A DNA stretch of 58,674 bases, taken from positions 1-58,674 of the forward strand of contig JAOPYC010000084.1 of the NCBI GenBank assembly GCA_025964795.1. Reading direction: 5' to 3'. The notes under the pieces were generated by a model. That model worked only from the letters and a program-made list of their open reading frames with translations, was not told where the DNA came from and ran no database searches. The position numbers and the translations under genes are program-made. Below, piece by piece: positions 32,721 to 40,663 of this stretch (position 1 is the first letter of the stretch; each line of letters begins with the position of its first letter). This DNA is from Marmoricola sp. (GTDB lineage: Bacteria > Actinomycetota > Actinomycetes > Propionibacteriales > Nocardioidaceae).

Positions 32721-33254
32721 TCAGCTCTCGGCGACGTAGCCGAGCGTGAGCGCTCGCTCCACGTCGGCCGCCGAGACCCGGGTCCCAGTCCACGCCTCGA
32801 CGAGCACCATCGCCCGGACCTGGGGTGAGGCGTCGGTGTCCGGGAGCGTCAGCTCCGCCGGCAGACCGCCGTCGCCGGGCTCCCCGTCGTAGCGCACCTC
32901 GCCGTCCTCGGCGCACGCGAAGCGGACCGCGCCTGCTGCGTCCCAGGACGCGCTCGCGGAGCGCCCCGGCGTCGACGTCAGCTCGAGCACGTCGGGTTCC
33001 GAGCCGACGGAGCCCTTGACCTCGACGGCGACCAGCGCTCCCTTGATCTCGGTGAAGGAGATCAGGGCCGGTGCGTCCTCGTCGTCGAGGGCGACCACGC
33101 TGTTCTCACGTGACTCCGGGGAGGCCAGGTCGACGCCGAACGCGTTCACGAACGGCTCGCGCGTCACCCCCCTCGCCACGGTCACGCAGGCGGCCTCGCC
33201 GAACCACGCGAGGTCGCCGTGCAGCCAGCCGTAGGTCTCCGGGTCCGCGCTCAT
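32721..33254 (-). CDS. DUF6461-like protein
   Basis: A 177-residue acidic protein starting MSADPETYGWLHGDLAWFGE. It resembles the actinobacterial DUF6461 group, which has a W-rich start and an alternating strand pattern; family assignment from memory is moderate. No signal peptide, catalytic motif or known partner. Start at ATG 33254; the intergenic region upstream contains a strong palindrome. Confidence 0.6.
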   Translation of the reverse strand: MSADPETYGWLHGDLAWFGEAACVTVARGVTREPFVNAFGVDLASPESRENSVVALDDEDAPALISFTEIKGALVAVEVKGSVGSEPDVLELTSTPGRSASASWDAAGAVRFACAEDGEVRYDGEPGDGGLPAELTLPDTDASPQVRAMVLVEAWTGTRVSAADVERALTLGYVAES

Positions 33255-33293
33255 CCCGGCAGGTTAGGGGATGCCGGACCTCCGCGCCCACCC

Positions 33294-33358
33294 GGATAGT
33301 CCGAGACGTTTCGGTCGCTTTGGAGGCCATAGAACGACCCAAACGTCTCGGACTATCC
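33294..33358. repeat. 65-nt near-perfect palindrome between divergent genes
   Basis: Perfect 18-bp arms (GGATAGTCCGAGACGTTT at 33294-33311 with its complement at 33341-33358), extended after one mismatch by GGTCG/CGACC, with a 17-nt loop. It lies between the DUF6461-like and truncated-haemoglobin genes, which are divergent, so it is not a terminator of either. It may be a REP-like element, a cruciform or an operator. Confidence 0.9.
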
Positions 33359-33405
33359 AGAATCGGGGGTGCGGGCTGGGAAAGGAGGCCGACTAGTCTC
33401 GGGGG

Positions 33406-33771
33406 ATGGCGGAGCGCCCCAGCATCCACGACTGGATCGGCGGCACCGAGGCCATTCGGCGGTGGCTGGACGCCTTCTACGACGAGGTGGAGCGCGATCC
33501 GCTGCTCGGACCGGTGTTCGGCGGCTTCGTCACCATCGAGCACCGCGATCTCGTCACAGCGTGGTGGGCCGAGGTGATGGGCGGCCCGCCGGCGTACACC
33601 GAGAAGCACGGCGGGCCTCCCGGCCGACCCGGAGGCGCGCGCCGCGCTGATGGGGTACGCCGAGTGGGGCTCGCGCCTCGCCGTGGAGAACTCCGACCGG
33701 CATCCGAGCCGGCATCCCACGCCCCGGTCCCGCGCTGGGACTGGGGCGTGGCGCCGCCGTACGAGCCGTGA
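33406..33771 (+). pseudogene. Truncated haemoglobin (trHb group II), decayed
   Basis: Residues 1-66 read as a truncated haemoglobin (IRRWLDAFYDEVERDPLLGP, WWAEVMGGPPAYTEKHGG). After the E/F region the frame shifts: the conserved LPADPEARAALMGYAEWGSR segment is in another frame, and the tail PVPRWDWGVAPPYEP returns to the original frame. Relative to the family about 30 residues between EKHGG and LPADPE are missing. Two lesions make a working heme protein unlikely. The reading frame stays open by chance to 33771. Its stop abuts that of the acyl-CoA dehydrogenase. Confidence 0.8.
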
Positions 33772-34968
33772 CTAGGACTTGAGCTTGTAGTCCTTGAGCA
33801 GGCTGCGGCCGATGATCATCTTCTGGATCTCGGCGGTGCCCTCACCGATGAGCATGAACGCGGCCTCGCGGTAGAGGCGCTCGATCTCGTACTCCTTGGA
33901 GTACCCGTAGCCGCCGTGGATCCGGAACGAGGCCTGGACGACCTCGTTGCAGTACTCCGCGGCGAGGTACTTCGCCATCCCGGCCTCGACGTCGTTGCGC
34001 TCACCACGGTCCTTGATCCGCGCCGCGCGGGTCATCATCGCGTGCGCGGTCTCCACCTTGGTCGCCATCTCCGCGAGCTGGAACAAGATCGCCTGGTGCT
34101 CCGCGATCGGCTTGCCGAAGGTCTCGCGCTGCTGGGCGTAGGAGATGCCCAGCTCGAAGGCCCGGTTGGCGATCCCGACCGCACGGGCCGCGACGTTCAC
34201 ACGCCCGACCTCGACGCCGTCCATCATCTGGTAGAAGCCCTTGCCGGGCTCCCCACCGAGGATCTGGTCGGCGGAGATCTCGTGGCCCTCCAGGACCAGC
34301 TCGGTCGTCTCGACGCCCTTGTAGCCCATCTTGTCCAGCTTGCCCGGCACCGTGACGCCCTGGGCGGTCTCCCCGAAGCCCGGCTCCTTCTCGACCAGGA
34401 ACGTGGTCATGTTCTTGTAGACCGAGTCGGCGCCCTCGTCGGTCTTCACCAGCAGCGCCACCAGCGTCGAGGTGCCACCGTTGGTCAGCCACATCTTCTG
34501 GCCCGTGATCGAGTAGCCCTCGTCGGTCTGGGTGGCCTTGGTCTTGATCGCCGAGACGTCCGAGCCCAGCCCGGGCTCCGACATCGAGAACGCACCGCGG
34601 ACGTCACCGACCGCCATCTTCGGGAGGTACTTCTTCTTCTGCTCCTCCGTGCCGTGCTGCATCAGCATGTAGGCCACGATGAAGTGGGTGTTGATCACCC
34701 CCGAGACGCTCATCCAGCCGCGGGCGATCTCCTCCACGCACAGTGCGTAGGTCAGGATCGACTCGCCGAGGCCGCCGTACTCCTCGGGGATGGTCAGCCC
34801 GAAGATGCCGAGCTCCTTGAGGCCCTCGATGATCTCGGTGGGGTACTCGTCGGCGTGCTCGAGGTCGGTGGCCACCGGGATGATCTTGGTCTCGACGAAG
34901 GAGCGGACCGACTTGAGGATCTCTTCCTGGATGTCGGTCAGGCCTTCGGTCTCGCAGAGGCGGGGCAT
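33772..34968 (-). CDS. Acyl-CoA dehydrogenase
   Basis: A 398-residue flavin enzyme. It shows the FAD-binding FSMSEPGLGSDVSAI (about 132-146) and WLTNGG region, and the C-terminal catalytic-base segment IGEGTAEIQKMIIGR (about 377-391). It oxidises an acyl-CoA to the 2,3-enoyl-CoA; chain length cannot be read. The ATG at 34968 has AAAGGACC upstream. It is 89 bp downstream of the sulfotransferase and may be unrelated to the island. The MaoC hydratase at 28956 could act on a similar substrate, but this is speculation. Confidence 0.9.
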   Translation of the reverse strand: MPRLCETEGLTDIQEEILKSVRSFVETKIIPVATDLEHADEYPTEIIEGLKELGIFGLTIPEEYGGLGESILTYALCVEEIARGWMSVSGVINTHFIVAYMLMQHGTEEQKKKYLPKMAVGDVRGAFSMSEPGLGSDVSAIKTKATQTDEGYSITGQKMWLTNGGTSTLVALLVKTDEGADSVYKNMTTFLVEKEPGFGETAQGVTVPGKLDKMGYKGVETTELVLEGHEISADQILGGEPGKGFYQMMDGVEVGRVNVAARAVGIANRAFELGISYAQQRETFGKPIAEHQAILFQLAEMATKVETAHAMMTRAARIKDRGERNDVEAGMAKYLAAEYCNEVVQASFRIHGGYGYSKEYEIERLYREAAFMLIGEGTAEIQKMIIGRSLLKDYKLKS

Positions 34969-35057
34969 GCTGTGGTCCTTTTCGGGTGGCCGGGAACGGT
35001 CGGGGCAACGTAACTGGTAGGTAGTCGACCTCGCCATGACCCACCTCACGTCCGAGA

Positions 35058-36215
35058 CTACGGGGGCGGTACGGGCGGCACCGGCCGCCCTCGCATCAGC
35101 ACGGGCCGCAACGCCGGGAACTTGCGCACGAGGTTCACCCGGAGGCCGGGGTCCTCCTTGGCGCGGCTCTTCTCGAGCAGCTGGTTGAGCCGCCGCCGCT
35201 CGTGCCGCAGGTCGCGGACGTCGTGCAGCATCCGCGCGGCCAGCCAGACGGCGACCTCGGCGACCTCGGTGTCGGTGACCGAGCTCGGCACCCGCCGCGG
35301 CGGCAGGGCGTCCGGGACGAGCAGGGCGTCCAGGTCGCCGATCACGTCGAAGCCTTGGGCGGCGATGTAGTCGACCGCCACCCGCCCACGCTCGCGGATC
35401 TCCTCGATCCGCTCGTCCTCGGGCCAGAACGGGTCGCCGTGCCGCGGCACCAGCCGGTCGTCGGCGAGGAAGGTGCGGATGTAGGTGGCCCGGTCGATGG
35501 CGGAGTTGAAGTCCTCGAGGTGCAGGTTCATCCGCCGCAGGGTCTCGGCCTCCACGACGCCCATCGAGGCGTTGGGGAAGCTGCGGGTCAGGTCCACGGA
35601 CTCCGGGTCGACCCCGACGAGCCTGGCGAAGCGGTCCCAGATTTCGCGGCGCGGGGCCTGTGGGCCGGGCAGCGGCAGCACGTGCACGTGCTCCGGCGCG
35701 AAGTGCGGCGCCCACCGCTCAAGGACGAGGCGGATGTCCAGCGCCCGCCAGTTCCAGACGGCCCACGGCTCCTCCGCCACGGTGCGGCTGTAGTCGGTCA
35801 TCAGCGCGATCTCGCGGTTCTTGATGCTCTCCTGCCAGCTCGCGGTGAACAGCCCGAGCGGTTCGCGGCCGGTGACCACGAGGTGCACCTCCGCCGGCGC
35901 GAGGTCGGCCACCATCCGCGCCGCCTGCTCCGAGGAGGCCGCCGAGAAGAACTCGTGGCTGACGATCGAGGCGCCGGGCCACGCCTCGATGTCCGCACGC
36001 AGCCTGGTCCACGCGCTGCGGCGGTGCTCGCTGAACTTCTCGAAGGCCGGGTCCTCGCGGATGATCCGGGTCGCCCACAGGTGCTCGGGACGGACCTTCC
36101 CGGGCAGTCGGACCCCCTGGGCCTCCAGGGACTGGCGGTTGCCCCACAGGATCGTCTGGAGGTACGTCGTGGCCGTCTTGGGCAAGCCGATGTGGAGATA
36201 GACCCGAGTCGTCAT
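35058..36215 (-). CDS. Sulfotransferase-like P-loop protein (copy 2)
   Basis: A 385-residue paralogue of the protein at 31662-32690, with the PAPS loop HIGLPKTATTYLQ (about 8-20) and VTGREPLGLFTASWQESI (about 110-127). The C-terminus ends in a coiled-coil-like DLRHERRRLNQLLEKSR and a proline-rich tail. It closes the minus-strand run cytidylyltransferase, LicD fusion, coiled coil, sulfotransferase, 16 bp after the coiled-coil gene. Likely modifies the same glycan as the LicD fusion. ATG 36215. Confidence 0.8.
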   Translation of the reverse strand: MTTRVYLHIGLPKTATTYLQTILWGNRQSLEAQGVRLPGKVRPEHLWATRIIREDPAFEKFSEHRRSAWTRLRADIEAWPGASIVSHEFFSAASSEQAARMVADLAPAEVHLVVTGREPLGLFTASWQESIKNREIALMTDYSRTVAEEPWAVWNWRALDIRLVLERWAPHFAPEHVHVLPLPGPQAPRREIWDRFARLVGVDPESVDLTRSFPNASMGVVEAETLRRMNLHLEDFNSAIDRATYIRTFLADDRLVPRHGDPFWPEDERIEEIRERGRVAVDYIAAQGFDVIGDLDALLVPDALPPRRVPSSVTDTEVAEVAVWLAARMLHDVRDLRHERRRLNQLLEKSRAKEDPGLRVNLVRKFPALRPVLMRGRPVPPVPPP

Positions 36216-36231
36216 GGGCGGCCGTGCCCGC

Positions 36232-36480
36232 TCACATCGTCCGGGAGTACTTCTCGACCGCCGCGGCGATCTGCTCCTCGTCCCGCGCCGCCATCGGCAG
36301 CAGCAGCTGCTCCACGAGGTCGGTCACCTCGGCCAGCCGGACGTTCAGCTGCCGGCACTCCTGCACCTCGGCCTCGAGGTCCTCCAGGCGCTGCTGGAGC
36401 TGGTCGAGCCGGTCTCCCGCCACGGCTCGCGCCACCCGCTCGACCACCCGCTCCCTGAAGGGCCGGTTCACCGCTGCCAT
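36232..36480 (-). CDS. Small coiled-coil partner of the LicD fusion (copy 2)
   Basis: An 82-residue paralogue of the 70-residue protein at 31169, overlapping the LicD fusion by 13 bp. Shared pattern: LN-RL-x2-V-x-D-x-V-x2-LLLP...RDEEQIAAAVEKY. No catalytic residues. It may scaffold the fusion enzyme and the sulfotransferase. ATG 36480. Confidence 0.75.
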   Translation of the reverse strand: MAAVNRPFRERVVERVARAVAGDRLDQLQQRLEDLEAEVQECRQLNVRLAEVTDLVEQLLLPMAARDEEQIAAAVEKYSRTM

Positions 36481-38033
36481 TCCGCCACCAATCGCGCGAC
36501 CGGGCGCTCCGGTTTCCCGGATCCGCGTCTGACTTCCGTCTCAGTGCTGTGCACGATAACGGCTCCGCCGCTCGTGAGGGCCGCCTCGACGCGGCCCAGG
36601 TCCTTGGGTCGGACGATGTCGCGCCGGCCCGAGGGCCGGTAGTGCTCGCCCGGGCCCAGGACGTCGAGCTCGAGGTAGAGCCGACCCGGTGTCCCGCGGC
36701 CGGCCAGCGACATCCTCGCCAGCCGCACCAGGGCCCGCAGCCCGCGTGGATCGGTGGAGTCGACCAGGTGGTTCGCCATCAGCACCACGTGTCCCTGCCT
36801 GAGGGCGATCCGGCTCCCCTGGGCGAGCACCGAGCGCAGCTCGTGGAGGTTGACCCAGGAGGTGTCGAGGTCGAGACCCTCCTGCTCGGCCACCCGTCGT
36901 ACGCCGCTGCTGGCCCCGTGCGCGTAGTCGAGGGTCATCGTGGGGACCCCGTCACGCGCGAACCACAGCGCGTCGCCGCCCTGGCCCGCCCCGACGTCGA
37001 CTAGCAGGTCGATGTGCTCCTCCTGCTCGCGGACGAACTGCGCCAGCCTGCTCGGGCCCCCGCCGGGCACCCGCCCCCGGGCGCGGCCGCTGTAGCGCGC
37101 GTCCCACTCGTTGCGGAACACCCGCATGCCGCGGAACCAGCCGTTCAGCCGGCGGTTCGTGGTGCGCGGGGTCTCGAAGTGGAAGGCCGGGTCGGGGACC
37201 TGCCAGCCGGGCCCGTAGGTCGCCTCGAGCAGCTTCTCCGGCCGCGCGGGCGCCGGGAGCGTGCGGCCCGCGAGCGTGCAGGTGCCCAGCGGGAAGATCC
37301 AGTCCAGCTCGAACGGGGTGCCGATCTCGCCCATCAGGTAGAGCCGGCCGTCGAGGAAGAAGCCCCCGAACACGTCCAGCCCGCGCACGGTGCCGTCGGC
37401 CTCGACCACGTCGACCTTGAACGCCGCGGCGCTGTAGCGGTCGACCGCGTAGCCGCGCTCCTTGAGGAACCGCTGCAGCCGGAACGACTCGCGGACGACG
37501 TCGAGCGGGTGGGTCTCGCGGCTGACGTAGCCGAGGTCGACGTCGCTGTCGTGCCCGATGAAGTCCTGCTCGCGGACCGCGCCGAGCAGGGTGCCGTACG
37601 CCGGGAACGCGTCGACCCCGGCCTCACGCAGGGCGTCGAGCAGCTGCTCGGTCGAGTCCAGGAGAGGCTTGGTGTGCTCGGGGTCGCGGGTGTCGAACGT
37701 GGTGACGATCCGGTTGGACTTGTCCAGGCCGAGCGGCCGGCCCTGCGCGTCGACGACCGCGATCCGGCCCCCTCCCGAGCCCAGGGTCACCTCCCCGTCG
37801 TACGCCACGGTGCCGGTGAGGTGCTCCACGACGGAGACCTCGGCGGTGCCGGTGAGGTACTTCCGCAGCATGGGGGGCCACGCCGCGACGCCGTCCACGG
37901 TGTCGCGGACCGTCCAGAACGACCAGATGCGGCGACCGTCGAACAGCACGTCCACGACGGTGTCCTCGCCCGGGGCCAGGTGCACGCCCGCGTCGTCGAC
38001 CGCCGTCACGCGCGGCGGCACCTGGTCGGCCAC
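36468..38033 (-). CDS. LicD-type nucleotidyltransferase fused to a SAM methyltransferase (copy 2)
   Basis: A 521-residue paralogue of the 29625 protein with the same three parts: N-terminal beta domain with DGRRIWSF; LicD part YGTLLGAVREQDFIGHDSDV (about 145-164) and YGPGWQVPDPAFHFE; methyltransferase motif I VDVGAGQGGD (about 342). The DSDVD acids and the GxGxG loop are intact. GTG 38033 lies six bases after the cytidylyltransferase stop. The order cytidylyltransferase then LicD matches the LicC/LicD phosphocholine pathway of respiratory bacteria, so CDP-amino-alcohol transfer followed by N-methylation is the leading idea. Not shown. Confidence 0.82.
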   Translation of the reverse strand: MADQVPPRVTAVDDAGVHLAPGEDTVVDVLFDGRRIWSFWTVRDTVDGVAAWPPMLRKYLTGTAEVSVVEHLTGTVAYDGEVTLGSGGGRIAVVDAQGRPLGLDKSNRIVTTFDTRDPEHTKPLLDSTEQLLDALREAGVDAFPAYGTLLGAVREQDFIGHDSDVDLGYVSRETHPLDVVRESFRLQRFLKERGYAVDRYSAAAFKVDVVEADGTVRGLDVFGGFFLDGRLYLMGEIGTPFELDWIFPLGTCTLAGRTLPAPARPEKLLEATYGPGWQVPDPAFHFETPRTTNRRLNGWFRGMRVFRNEWDARYSGRARGRVPGGGPSRLAQFVREQEEHIDLLVDVGAGQGGDALWFARDGVPTMTLDYAHGASSGVRRVAEQEGLDLDTSWVNLHELRSVLAQGSRIALRQGHVVLMANHLVDSTDPRGLRALVRLARMSLAGRGTPGRLYLELDVLGPGEHYRPSGRRDIVRPKDLGRVEAALTSGGAVIVHSTETEVRRGSGKPERPVARLVAEWQR

Positions 38034-38039
38034 GCCCGC

Positions 38040-38738
38040 TCAGTCTCCGACGAACTCGTTGGCCCGCGTCAGGTCCTCGTCGAAGTCCACCTCCACGATG
38101 TGGAACTGGGAGATGTCGAGCGCCTCGACGCGCAGGCCGTCCTTCTCGATGCCGAGCTCGATGCCGCGCTCGAAGTAGTCCTGGTCGCCGGCCTCCTCCA
38201 GCCGCCGGATCAGTGCGGCCTTGTCGTCGCCGGCGATGAAGTTGATGCCGACGGCCTCACCGAGACCACCGACGACACCCTTGGAGAGCTCCTTGATGTA
38301 GCCCTCGTCGTCCAGGGTGTACTTCACCTCCTCCTCGGCCACCGACTCCGTGTTGACGCACACGAAGCTGCGTCCGGTCTCGATGTGCTTCTGGACCAGC
38401 GGCAGCACCTGCGGGTCGAAGACCACGTCCCCGTTGAGCCACAGCACACCGCCCGGCTGCGAGAGGCGCAGGGCCTTGAGCAGGCTCTTCGAGGTGTTGG
38501 TCGAGTCGTAGACCTCGTTGTAGACGAAGGAGATGTCCGGCATCGCCTCGATCACGAGGTCGAGCTTGAACCCCACGACGGCGGTGACGAACACGTCGGC
38601 GCCGTAGGCCCCGCGCAGCGCGTTGACGGCGCGGCGCATGATGCTCTCCCCCGAGCGGAGCGGGGTGAGCGGCTTGGGGTGGGGCTTGCCGAGGCGGGTG
38701 CCGAGTCCCGCGGCGAGAATGACGACCTGCTTGGCCAC
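38040..38738 (-). CDS. LicC-type nucleotidyltransferase (choline-phosphate cytidylyltransferase-like)
   Basis: A 232-residue NTP-transferase-fold enzyme beginning VVILAAGLGTRLGKPHPKPL (the G-x-G-T-R signature). Further features are LNGDVVFD, with the metal aspartate, and EVDFDEDLTRA near the end. LicC makes CDP-choline from CTP and phosphocholine; sugar-phosphate nucleotidyltransferases share the fold, so the alcohol is not certain. The GTG at 38738 has AAGGAG seven bases upstream. It is the first gene of the minus-strand operon. Confidence 0.8.
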   Translation of the reverse strand: MAKQVVILAAGLGTRLGKPHPKPLTPLRSGESIMRRAVNALRGAYGADVFVTAVVGFKLDLVIEAMPDISFVYNEVYDSTNTSKSLLKALRLSQPGGVLWLNGDVVFDPQVLPLVQKHIETGRSFVCVNTESVAEEEVKYTLDDEGYIKELSKGVVGGLGEAVGINFIAGDDKAALIRRLEEAGDQDYFERGIELGIEKDGLRVEALDISQFHIVEVDFDEDLTRANEFVGD

Positions 38739-38793
38739 GGACGAACTCCTTGGGTCACTGGCGGCGAACGATCCCGCTGAACCTACCAACGAC

Positions 38794-38799
38794 TACCCT
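38794..38799 (+). promoter_or_regulatory. -10 box for a leaderless MgtE-like mRNA
   Basis: TACCCT, then 7 nt, then GTG at 38807. Divergent from the cytidylyltransferase gene. Confidence 0.55.
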
Positions 38800-38806
38800 T
38801 CCCGAC

Positions 38807-40054
38807 GTGAGCACCACACCCACCCGCGTCTTCGCGGCACGTCTCGCCGGGCTGCCCGTGTTCGACCCGCAGGGTGACCAGGTCGGCAAGGTCCGCGACG
38901 TGGTGGTGGTGCTCCGCTCCGACATCCGCCAGCCGCGCGTGGTGGGACTGGTGATCGAGGTGTTCGGGCGTCGCCAGATCTTCGCGCCGATGACCCGCGT
39001 GACCAACATCGACGCCGGTCAGGTGATCACCACCGGGCTGCTCAACATGCGCCGGTTCGAGAAGCGCTCCACCGAGACGCTGGTGGTCGGGCAGATGCTC
39101 GACCAGCGGGTGAAGGTGCGCAGCAGCGGGGTCGAGGGCGTGGTCTTCGACGTGGCGATGGAGCAGGCCCGCACCCGCGACTGGGTGCTGTCGCGGGTCG
39201 CGCTCACCGAGGGCGCCAAGAGCTTCCGCCGTCGCCCGCAGACCCACGTCGTCGAGTGGGACGACGTCGAGGGGCTCCACCAGCGGCAGCCCAACCAGGG
39301 GGCCGAGCACCTGATCGCGGCGCTGGCGGACCTCCGCCCGGCCGACGCCGCCAACGTCATCCACGAGCTCCCGGCCGACCGGCGGGCCGAGGTCGTCGCC
39401 GGGCTCGACGACGAGCGGCTGGCCCACGTCCTCGAGGAGCTGCCCGAGGAGGACCAGGTCGAGATCCTGGAGCACCTCGACTCCGAGCGCGCCGCGGACA
39501 TCCTCGAGGAGATGTCCGCCGACGACGCGGCGGACCTGATCGCCGACCTGCCCTACGAGACGGCGCAGACCCTGCTGGGCCTGATGGACACCGAGGACGC
39601 CGCCGAGGTCCGGCGGCTGATGGTCTACGGCGAGGAGACGGCCGGCGGCATGATGACGCCGGAGCCGGTGATCCTGCCGCCCGACGCCACCGTGGCCGAG
39701 GCGCTGGCGCACGTCCGCAACGAGGACCTCACGCCGTCGCTGGCCGCCATCGTGCACGTCTGCCGACCGCCGCTGGAGACCCCCACGGGCAAGCTCCTGG
39801 GCATCGCGCACATCCAGCGCCTGCTGCGCGAGCCGCCCTCCACCCTCGTGGCCGGCGTGCTCGACACCGGCATCGACTACCTCCGGGCCGAGGCCACCCT
39901 CGAGGACGTCTCCATGTTCCTGGCCACCTACAACCTGGTGGCCGCGCCGGTGGTCGACGAGGAGGGTCGCCTGCTCGGCACCGTCACCGTCGACGACCTC
40001 CTCGACCACCTGCTGCCCGAGGGGTGGCGCGACCGCAAGCTCGGAAGGGGGTGA
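38807..40054 (+). CDS. PRC-barrel/MgtE-N/CBS protein without a membrane domain
   Basis: A 415-residue cytosolic protein: a PRC-barrel-like segment (about 10-80), an MgtE N-terminal helical domain made of short LxxLxxEE helices (about 160-290) and two CBS domains (about 290-410). The transmembrane Mg2+ channel of MgtE is absent. It matches Rv1232c. Free MgtE-N/CBS modules could sense Mg2+ or nucleotides. The GTG at 38807 is leaderless-type. The next gene is a DUF1003 membrane protein, so the two may work together. Confidence 0.85.
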   Translation: MSTTPTRVFAARLAGLPVFDPQGDQVGKVRDVVVVLRSDIRQPRVVGLVIEVFGRRQIFAPMTRVTNIDAGQVITTGLLNMRRFEKRSTETLVVGQMLDQRVKVRSSGVEGVVFDVAMEQARTRDWVLSRVALTEGAKSFRRRPQTHVVEWDDVEGLHQRQPNQGAEHLIAALADLRPADAANVIHELPADRRAEVVAGLDDERLAHVLEELPEEDQVEILEHLDSERAADILEEMSADDAADLIADLPYETAQTLLGLMDTEDAAEVRRLMVYGEETAGGMMTPEPVILPPDATVAEALAHVRNEDLTPSLAAIVHVCRPPLETPTGKLLGIAHIQRLLREPPSTLVAGVLDTGIDYLRAEATLEDVSMFLATYNLVAAPVVDEEGRLLGTVTVDDLLDHLLPEGWRDRKLGRG

Positions 40055-40059
40055 CCAGC

Positions 40060-40644
40060 ATGGACAAGCCTGAGAAGAAGCTCGACCGGAAGTCCGAGAG
40101 GAAGCCCGAGCGCCGGGTCGAGAAGCGCTCCCCGGAGGAGCGCGCCCGGCTGGCCCGGCTGGACACCCCGCGCGAGGTGCGCCGCAGCCTGGTCCGCCGG
40201 CCCGCGGTGCGGCAGGACGCCTTCGGCATCTTCGCCGAGCAGTTCGCCCGGTTCATGGGCACCGCCCGGTTCCTGATCTACATGACGATGTTCGTCATCT
40301 TCTGGGTGGCCTGGAACCTCGTCGTGCCGGAGCAGCTGCGCTTCGACGACTACCCGTTCATCTTCCTCACCCTGATGCTCAGCCTGCAGGCGTCGTACGC
40401 CGCGCCGCTGATCCTGCTCGCCCAGAACCGCCAGGAGGTGCGCGACCGGGTGATCAACGAGCAGGACCGCCAGGCCAACGCCCGGGCCCACGCGGACATG
40501 GAGTTCCTGGCCCGCGAGGTGGCCTCGCTGCGGATGGCCCTGGGTGAGGTAGCGACCCGTGACTTCCTGCGCTCCGAGCTCCGCAATCTGGTCGAGGAGC
40601 TGGGTGAGTCCGACGACGAGGACTCCCCGGACGAGAGTTCGTGA
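40060..40644 (+). CDS. DUF1003 two-helix membrane protein
   Basis: A 194-residue protein: a highly basic N-terminus (residues 1-50), two membrane segments (about 68-88 and 100-122: FLIYMTMFVIFWVAWNLVV and FIFLTLMLSLQASYAAPLIL) and a charged C-terminal helix. It matches DUF1003; function unknown. The ATG at 40060 follows GGAAGGGGG. It starts six bases after the MgtE-like gene; a GTG overlapping that stop is a weaker choice. Confidence 0.85.
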   Translation: MDKPEKKLDRKSERKPERRVEKRSPEERARLARLDTPREVRRSLVRRPAVRQDAFGIFAEQFARFMGTARFLIYMTMFVIFWVAWNLVVPEQLRFDDYPFIFLTLMLSLQASYAAPLILLAQNRQEVRDRVINEQDRQANARAHADMEFLAREVASLRMALGEVATRDFLRSELRNLVEELGESDDEDSPDESS

Positions 40645-40651
40645 CGCCACG

Positions 40652-40657
40652 TACGCT
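40652..40657 (+). promoter_or_regulatory. -10 box before mrp
   Basis: TACGCT, six nt, then ATG at 40664. Suggests a separate leaderless transcript for mrp. Confidence 0.45.
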
Positions 40658-40663
40658 GGGGCC

